A DNA stretch of 64,000 bases from contig BSBN01001807.1 of the NCBI GenBank assembly GCA_027924645.1, forward strand, positions 10,558,001 to 10,622,000. Direction: 5' to 3'. Origin of the DNA: Cunninghamia lanceolata. Its lineage: Eukaryota; Streptophyta; Pinopsida; Cupressales; Cupressaceae. A program made the translations under genes and the position numbers. Under the pieces are notes generated by a model. That model was not told the origin of the DNA. It searched no databases and saw only the letters and a list, made by a program, of their open reading frames with translations. This document shows positions 58,016 to 64,000 of this stretch, one piece after another. Numbering within the stretch: position 1 is the stretch's first letter; every line of letters begins with the position of its first letter.

Positions 58016-60511
58016 TGTTGACCTATGTTTCCTCTAACAGGACTCAAAATATTCAAGTAGGATCAGCCAGTATGCATATCCTCATGAAGGCCATATTTAT
58101 GATCTTGAGGTCTTAACCCAATTTCAAAATCTGAATCTTGCTTGAGGAAGCTTACCATGTGAAAGAGCTTGAAAAAATAGGCAAGTTTGCTTTTTACATC
58201 ACCTTGATATTCGCTAAAAGGAGGAAGTTATGTGGGGTCATCATCTGGTCAAGCCCTGATGTTCTAATATCGGGTGATATTTCTAATATCGGGTCATATT
58301 TCTAAGATCGGGTGATATTTTGAACATCGGGTGATATTCTGAATATCACCCGATATTCCGAATATCATCCTTCCTTCCAAATATCACCCTGATGTGACAA
58401 TGACGTCACCCTCATAACCCGATATTGCAAATATCACCCTATCTTCCAACTATTCCCCCCATCCGATAACATGATGATGACATCATGGTAACTACAGTGA
58501 TAAACCAGGTCATATGCCGCTGACATCATCCAAATCCATTCCGGGGGAAGATCATCTTTCTTGCGAGGGTCATCATATTTCTGCCAACTCGATCTTTCGT
58601 ATCGGTGTGATATTTTAACATCGGGTGATCTTAGTTGAAGATCATCCTGATGTTATGTTTTCACTTCATGATCATCTGGATCATCCTGACGCTGCTGACA
58701 TCATTCCTATGTCAGGGCGATGTCCGCTTATTTCACAGTTTCATGTTTTTCTGCAGGGGGTGATATTTCCAAATATCAGTCATATTCCAAAGATCACCCC
58801 GATCTTACGATGAGGCTACAGTGCAACCTGATATTTTGCGGGGGGTGATATTTCCAAATATCATCCTGCCCTGAATATCATGATGATGTTGTCATAACCC
58901 GTAGGGGTCATATTTTCCTTAACACCAGTTAGCATTTGAAGATCATCTTGATGTTCGACATGATGGTGACATCATCAGGATGTTTGCGGACATGATCATC
59001 TGGGTCATCAGCGAGACATATGAAGTCGGCAGAGCAGCAGGAGCTTCCTCCGATGCATCAGTTTATGCCGAAGAGGTTGAATATCATCATCAAGTTTCTT
59101 CAGGATGACGATGATATTTCCAAATATCAAGTACCTTACAAATATCGCTCTTGCTTCCGAATATCACCCTACTCTAATGTGTTGATGACGTCACCTGGAT
59201 ATGAGGAGGTATGTTGTATGAACATCATCAGGAGGATCTTTCCCACGTGACATGCTGCTGACGTCATCCTGATTTTCAAACATCAGGGTGATATTTGATA
59301 TCATGTTACTTCCGGCAGGAGGATATTTCACATCAGGAGGATATTTCATATCGGGGTGACATTCTATATCGGGCTAACATGCAATTTACCCGCCAATATT
59401 GGGGAGTCTTGCCGACGGAACATGATGAGGAGGATGATGATGAGGCTCATGATGATGCCGTCAGGAGCAAAATCACCGACATTATATATGCTCATGGCTT
59501 AGCTTATAAAGTGATGGAGGCGTCTCCTCCGAGTGCATGTGGGATAATCATGTCCTGTAGAAATTTGAAAATATCAGGATGATGACCTTTTGGCGGGAAT
59601 TCTTCAGGAAGGTTCCCACTTCCATTTTTGATCCAGATCTACATGTCGGTTGAGTAGACTTTTCAACGACGACCTTTTTGAGTCGGTGCGGATGTTTCCC
59701 GCATTCATTACAGGAGGAGGCAGCTCGCATTAATGATCAGAAATATCTTGCCACCGCCTGGTTTTAGATATTTTCTCCACCACCTGGGTGTGGAAGATCG
59801 AGGAGTGAGCTGCTCGCATTAATGATTCTAAATATCTCCTCACCTGCCTCTGTTCTAGATCCTTTGGTGCCATTACTCCTGGCAGGTGGACGTCCCTTCA
59901 AGAAGATATTTTTGATTGCAGCTCTCTGAGTGAATTGGGTAACCGACTTAGGTTAGATGAAGATGCTATATAAGCTGAGGCTTATGATGTAAATAGGGTT
60001 GGAAGTTTTTTGGAGCATCATGTTCTCCCTATTTCCAAACAGAACTTTTCATGTTGTAACCTTGCCTTTCATTAGATATATGCAAGCTATCATGCCTTTT
60101 GCTGATTTCTCTATCTCTGTGTGAATCTGCATATGGTTGTCTGTGAATATCTCTTGTTCCTCTCAATCATCTTGCTTCTTACCTCTGTTAGAATCATCTA
60201 TTCTGTGTACATTTGCTTGTTGTATCTGGTTGTGTTGTGCATGCTTCAGTTTTGCAAAGGTTCTTTAGAACTGTCTGGTGCATCACCCTTTCAGGTTTTT
60301 AAGTATTGTTGCTTTATCTTTCATTTCAGGACATTTCTTCCCCTTTTCACCCCAAAATACAGTAGTTTTAGGTAATAACTAGACAAGGAAGCTGGCCTTC
60401 TCTGGAGGTTTGATCTCATTTAGCAAGGTCCCACACTTAGAGATCATCCCCATTCTGTCATTGGAATGCTTGGAGTCCCATTCAAGCAGGGTGCAATTTC
60501 ATGTGACAACA
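58016..60511 (+). repeat. 3' LTR of inner Tat element
   Basis: 2496 bp, partner of 49022-51609. It keeps three exact TGACGTCA octamers (58401, 59186, 59259), a TATA box at 59967-59973 and the palindrome at 58326-58354. Confidence 0.95.
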
Positions 60512-63500
60512 GTGTTATTTGAGGATGCATTTTCCATAACTTTTGTTTGACATGTTTTGCATTTGGAACTACTGCTAGATGATGTACCACAAGTGAGGGA
60601 TCCAATCCCGGCATGTCTACATAAGTCCATGCAAAGTTGATTGATCTTTTCATGAAGAAGGCAGTGAAATATGTTCTTTCCTAATCTAATAGTGATGCCG
60701 CTATAAATGTAATCTTGGGATTCTGTGTTGTACCTAGATTGATCTCTTGAGATTTCTCCACTAACAAGGGTGACCATTCTTGATATCCAGTGATCAAAGG
60801 AAGGTCAAATCCTCCATCTTCAAGTGCCTCAGAGAGGTTTTTACCCTCAGATACGTCCTTTATTTTTACTTTTTCACGGTCAAGAGGCGCCTTTTGGTTT
60901 TCACCTAGTGACCTTTCTTTTTTGATTTTATTTATTTCACTTTTGCGACTGAAGGATTTGACACTTCCACCAAAGTATGCTAACTGAGCTAGGTCCATCA
61001 TGAAGCCTACTTTGTGATTTCCCAATGGAATGCCTTTTCTTAAGCCCATGAATTCTGCTAAGGCTTCATCAATTTGAAATGTGTCTAGAATAGGTGCTCC
61101 CTGTTGCTCCCAATCGATGAGGTCAGGATATACGAGTTGAAGGTCAGGTGATTTAGGTTGAGGGGTAAAGGAGGCGGATGATATCATGAAGATGGATAGG
61201 TCTTGGTATAGTTTGGTTATGTGGAAAGAAGAATCATCGATGGCATCCTGATTAGAGGTCTCTTCTGCGGGAAAAGCTTTTGGCTACCTCATCGAGAATA
61301 TACTCAATGTCCAAGAAAGGCAGAACCTCCTTACTATACCCTAAACCTTGCCTATTAAACTTCTTGGTGACAATGATAGTTTAAATGGGTCCTTGTTCAT
61401 GCGGTCCTAAACCTCCTTGTCCTTTGTAACCCATGTTCTTGATGATCCAAAATCCATTGTTATAGCGTACCACTTCTAAAGTGACTTGATCATTTTCATC
61501 AAAAAAGACCCAAAGGAGATGTCATCAATAGCTTCATCTTCTAGCATTCTTGATTTAATGAACACGGTTGGAGGAACAGTGATAATAGCTTTGGATGAGG
61601 AAGCTTTGGATACTGATGGTTGACCATAGGATTTAGGTGATAAGGGCAAGGCTCCTATACAGCAAGATTCTTGTAGACTATATTCACCAAGTCCTTTCTC
61701 TTTATATTGAACATCAATATTGAGGATGGATTTACTAGATGAAGGCTTATTCAAATCAGATGGATCAACTTAGGATATAGATGGATGGGCTTCAGCATTG
61801 ATAGGTATGTGATTAGGATTTTGGTATTTAGCTTGGAAGGCTCGGCAAAACTCAAATGGATTAGGATCAGCAGGGATTGTGATTTCAACACCATTGTAAG
61901 GAAATTTTAGACATTGACAATATGTGGATGGAACTGCTTTCATGGCATGTATCCAAGGACGACCAAGGATAATGTTGTAAGGTAATTCAATGTCTAGGAC
62001 TTGACAATGGGTATCAGTAGTAATAGGACCAACCTAGATAGGTAGAAATATAATTCCTTTAGATTCTCTCTCTGCATCATCATATGCTTTGATAGTTATA
62101 CTCTTGGTAGTGTCAATGTGATCCTCAAAATATCCCAGTTGTTTTACAAGCTTTAGAGAACATATATTTAATCTAGCTCCACCATCTATTAGTTTTCGTT
62201 TGACTCGGCGTTGGTTTATGTAGACTTCAATATGGAGAGCATCGTTATGGGATGGATCGAATGATGAAAGGTCTTTGTCAGAGAAGGTCAGACGATAAGG
62301 TGATGCAATACTCACTACCATGGCTTGGAATTGTGTAGTATCAATATCATTGGGTACCGATGACTCTTGTAAAGCTTTATCTAAGATAGCTTTATGGGCG
62401 GGTGATATACGCAATAATTCCAAAACAAAAATATGAGCAGGAGTCTTACCTAGATGATCAAGGATATTATATCCAGAATTTGGGTGTATGGTAGGTGGTG
62501 CTCCTTGGATAGTAACACAGCCTCAATGAGTGGTAACGACACAATCAAGTGCTTTTCCTATTATAATAATGGTGGATATGCGATTTTGTTCGATACGGCC
62601 AATGGTAGATGAGTCATAGGTATAATGGACATTCTTCCCCATATTAGAGGCACTTGCTTTATTGTGTGGTGGAAGTGGAATCTTCAAAGCATCAAGGTCA
62701 TAATTTGCCATTTGTTTCAGTGGATCAATATTGATATTGATTTCTCCTTGCTCAATAAGATTTTGAATTAAATGTTACAATTTCATACAACCAGTTGTGC
62801 TATGTCCTTTCACTCTATGATAGTGATAGTATTCATTATCTTTATACCAACTAGGCTTAAATTGTGGTTCTTCATGAGGTCTAGCTTCAAGTAATGTGCT
62901 CTTGTTGGCTTGTATTAGCTTTTTGAGGACATATTCAATAGGCTCTCCTAAAGGAGTGAATTGACGTCTCGGTGATGGATTTGTTGTAGCTTGGTTTCTT
63001 GGAACAAAGGGTGTGCTCTTAGATGCTGCTTGGATATGGATGGGGGCCTTCACGGTTTGAACATTCTTTGCATCAACAATGCCATCATTGACAACATTTT
63101 TGTTCTTGTTCCAAAGCGAGATTTATCACTTGAAGATTGTCCATTGTCTTTTGTTTTCTTGAAGATTTTGATTAGACCTTTGGCAATTAAATCTTTTCAA
63201 TGTTTGTCCCCTTGGATATGAGTTCATCAAAAGTAGTGGCACTTTAGAGTTGCAACTGAAATGATAGTTTGGGATGGAGATTTTGGACAAAGATATCGAC
63301 TTGTTGTTTCTCAGGCATCTGCCATGGGAGATTACTAGCCATATTTTTCCATCGTTGGATGAAAGATGAGAAGGTTTCCAGCTCGTTTTGTTGTTTGTTG
63401 TTGACAAGATCATTCATGGATATCTCATTTTCTATATTGAAAGCAAAGTGTGATGCGAATTTTCCTGCCAATTATTTGAATGACTTGATGCCCAGAGGCA

Positions 63501-63700
63501 AATGAGAAAACCATTCCATAGCTTGTCCCCCAAACTATGGGGAAATAGATGTAGAAGATATGTGTCATTATATGCAATGTCAAGACAAGCTACATAAAAT
63601 GCTCTAAGAGGGTCATTTGGATCACCTTTTCCTTTGTATTTCTCAAATTGTGGTATCTCATAATGTGGAGGAAAAGGTATCATTTGAAGTTACTTATCAA
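60512..63700 (-). pseudogene. gag-pol: Outer Tat gag, protease and start of pol
   Basis: Minus strand, nearly all in one frame. Gag core (about 63683-63240, EIPQFEKYKGKGDP, NELETFSSFIQRWKN), knuckle-like YHYHRVKGHSTTGC (about 62780-62822, first Cys changed to Tyr), protease LIDGGARLNICSL (about 62150-62200), a Ser/Lys-rich linker with ILGRPW, a stretch of 168 codons (61187-60681, FMMDLAQLAYFGG) and the RT approach INFAWTYVDMPGLDP, VVHHLAVVP near 60653-60520. The frame then runs into the GTGTT duplication and resumes at 49021. Gag has one frame change near 63470. Several stops break the rest. Confidence 0.88.
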
Positions 63701-64000
63701 AAGGATATGGGCATACATCCTCAAAGGAAAATGTCTTCTTTATTTAGCTCATACTCATATCTGCGACTTGTTGTAACTAATTGAATCGCTACTCAAAATC
63801 TGATGTAGATGGTTGTTGTTGTTGCATAGGATTTTGATGGCTTGGATGAGGTATTTGGTACATCAGAGTTTGATTTGGAGGATATTGTTGTGATGTATTA
63901 TATGGTGGGTGTATGTGTTTTGGGCTTGGTTATCAAATGATGGGAATGTGTATGAGTTTGGTGATTAAGTAACATTTTGGATTTGCACCGCATGTGAACC
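63701..64000 (-). other. N-terminal gag region, cut by window edge
   Basis: Minus-strand low-complexity sequence with CAACAACAACAACC-type codons, as in the Gln/Thr-rich start of plant gag genes. The start codon, primer site and 5' LTR lie beyond 64000. Confidence 0.4.

Larger units (their letters stand above)
49022..60511 (+). mobile_element. Complete inner Tat-type element with upstream aRNase H
   Basis: 11,490 bp with GTGTT target duplications at 49017-49021 and 60512-60516. LTRs are 49022-51609 and 58016-60511, TGTTGACC to GACAACA. It was inserted in opposite orientation into the RT region of the outer element, whose frame joins up exactly on its removal. By eye about ten differences occur in the first 210 aligned LTR bases. 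The order is gag, protease, archaeal-type RNase H, RT, RNase H, integrase, with no chromodomain. The element is too mutated to be autonomous. Confidence 0.95.
33934..64000 (-). mobile_element. Outer giant Tat-type Ty3 element, 5' end off window
   Basis: The 3' LTR is at 33934-34967, the polypurine tract abuts it at 34968, an antisense PMD gene follows at 35245-37740, and gag-pol runs on the minus strand at 46050-49021 and 60512-63700. A copia element (38358-44346) and a plus-strand Tat element (49022-60511) are nested inside, each with exact target duplications, so the reading of the host element resumes on both sides. Removing them leaves about 12.6 kb in the window plus the missing 5' end. 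Assigning this LTR to this pol rests on strand, order, the polypurine tract and the absence of any other unpaired LTR between. The 5' LTR cannot be checked. Confidence 0.75.

Noticed and set aside
1..64000. CRISPR arrays, tRNA or rRNA genes, bacterial operon signals
   Set aside because: None seen. The tandem repeats have no spacer structure, and Met-tRNA-like words occur only as short primer binding sites.

Overview
This window is nuclear DNA from a plant with a large, transposon-rich genome. Every element that can be classified is a plant lineage: a Ty3/gypsy chromovirus, two Tat-type Ty3 elements with archaeal-type RNase H, a Ty1/copia element, and a degenerate Helitron. Gene relics are plant-type too (a PLS-class PPR fragment, a plant mobile domain pseudogene, ribosomal protein eL6). 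The scarcity of genes and the layers of decayed elements suggest a gymnosperm such as a conifer, but the sequence does not prove it. I see no intact host gene, tRNA or rRNA.

Layout. 1-~5.7 kb: the 3' part of a plus-strand LTR element carrying only a broken gag, followed by a long repeat-bearing non-coding tail and a probable 3' LTR. 6.52-10.97 kb: a complete minus-strand chromovirus (5-bp target duplication CCTCT, Met-tRNA primer site) whose integrase has been deleted so that RNase H runs in frame into the chromodomain. 11-33.9 kb: old debris. It holds two halves of a Helitron Rep/helicase (12.4-14.2 and 30.4-32.4 kb, same strand, correct order) and, between them, a solo LTR with GTACA duplications, a palindromic MITE family, a 641-bp tandem repeat, a PPR pseudogene, an intron-containing eL6 pseudogene and AT-rich minisatellites.

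33.93-64 kb: one very large minus-strand Tat element whose 5' end lies beyond the window. Its 3' LTR is at 33934-34967. Just inside that LTR, on the opposite strand, is a plant mobile domain (PMD) gene with its own TATA box, a 12-codon first exon, an intron with canonical ends and a phase-0 junction into the PMD reading frame. Its gag-pol lies at 46-49 and 60.5-63.7 kb. Two younger elements sit inside it: a complete copia element (38358-44346, TSD TTGGC) and a complete plus-strand Tat element (49022-60511, TSD GTGTT). The latter carries an archaeal-type RNase H upstream of its reverse transcriptase, the reverse of the order in its host element.

Every pol gene is broken, mostly by single nonsense changes rather than frameshifts. 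In the PMD gene all 19 in-frame stops over about 1 kb are TAG or TGA and none is TAA, a pattern expected from methylcytosine decay in CHG and CG contexts. The points most worth following up are the antisense PMD gene, the swapped RNase H order, the chromodomain fusion and the Helitron that may have carried host gene pieces.
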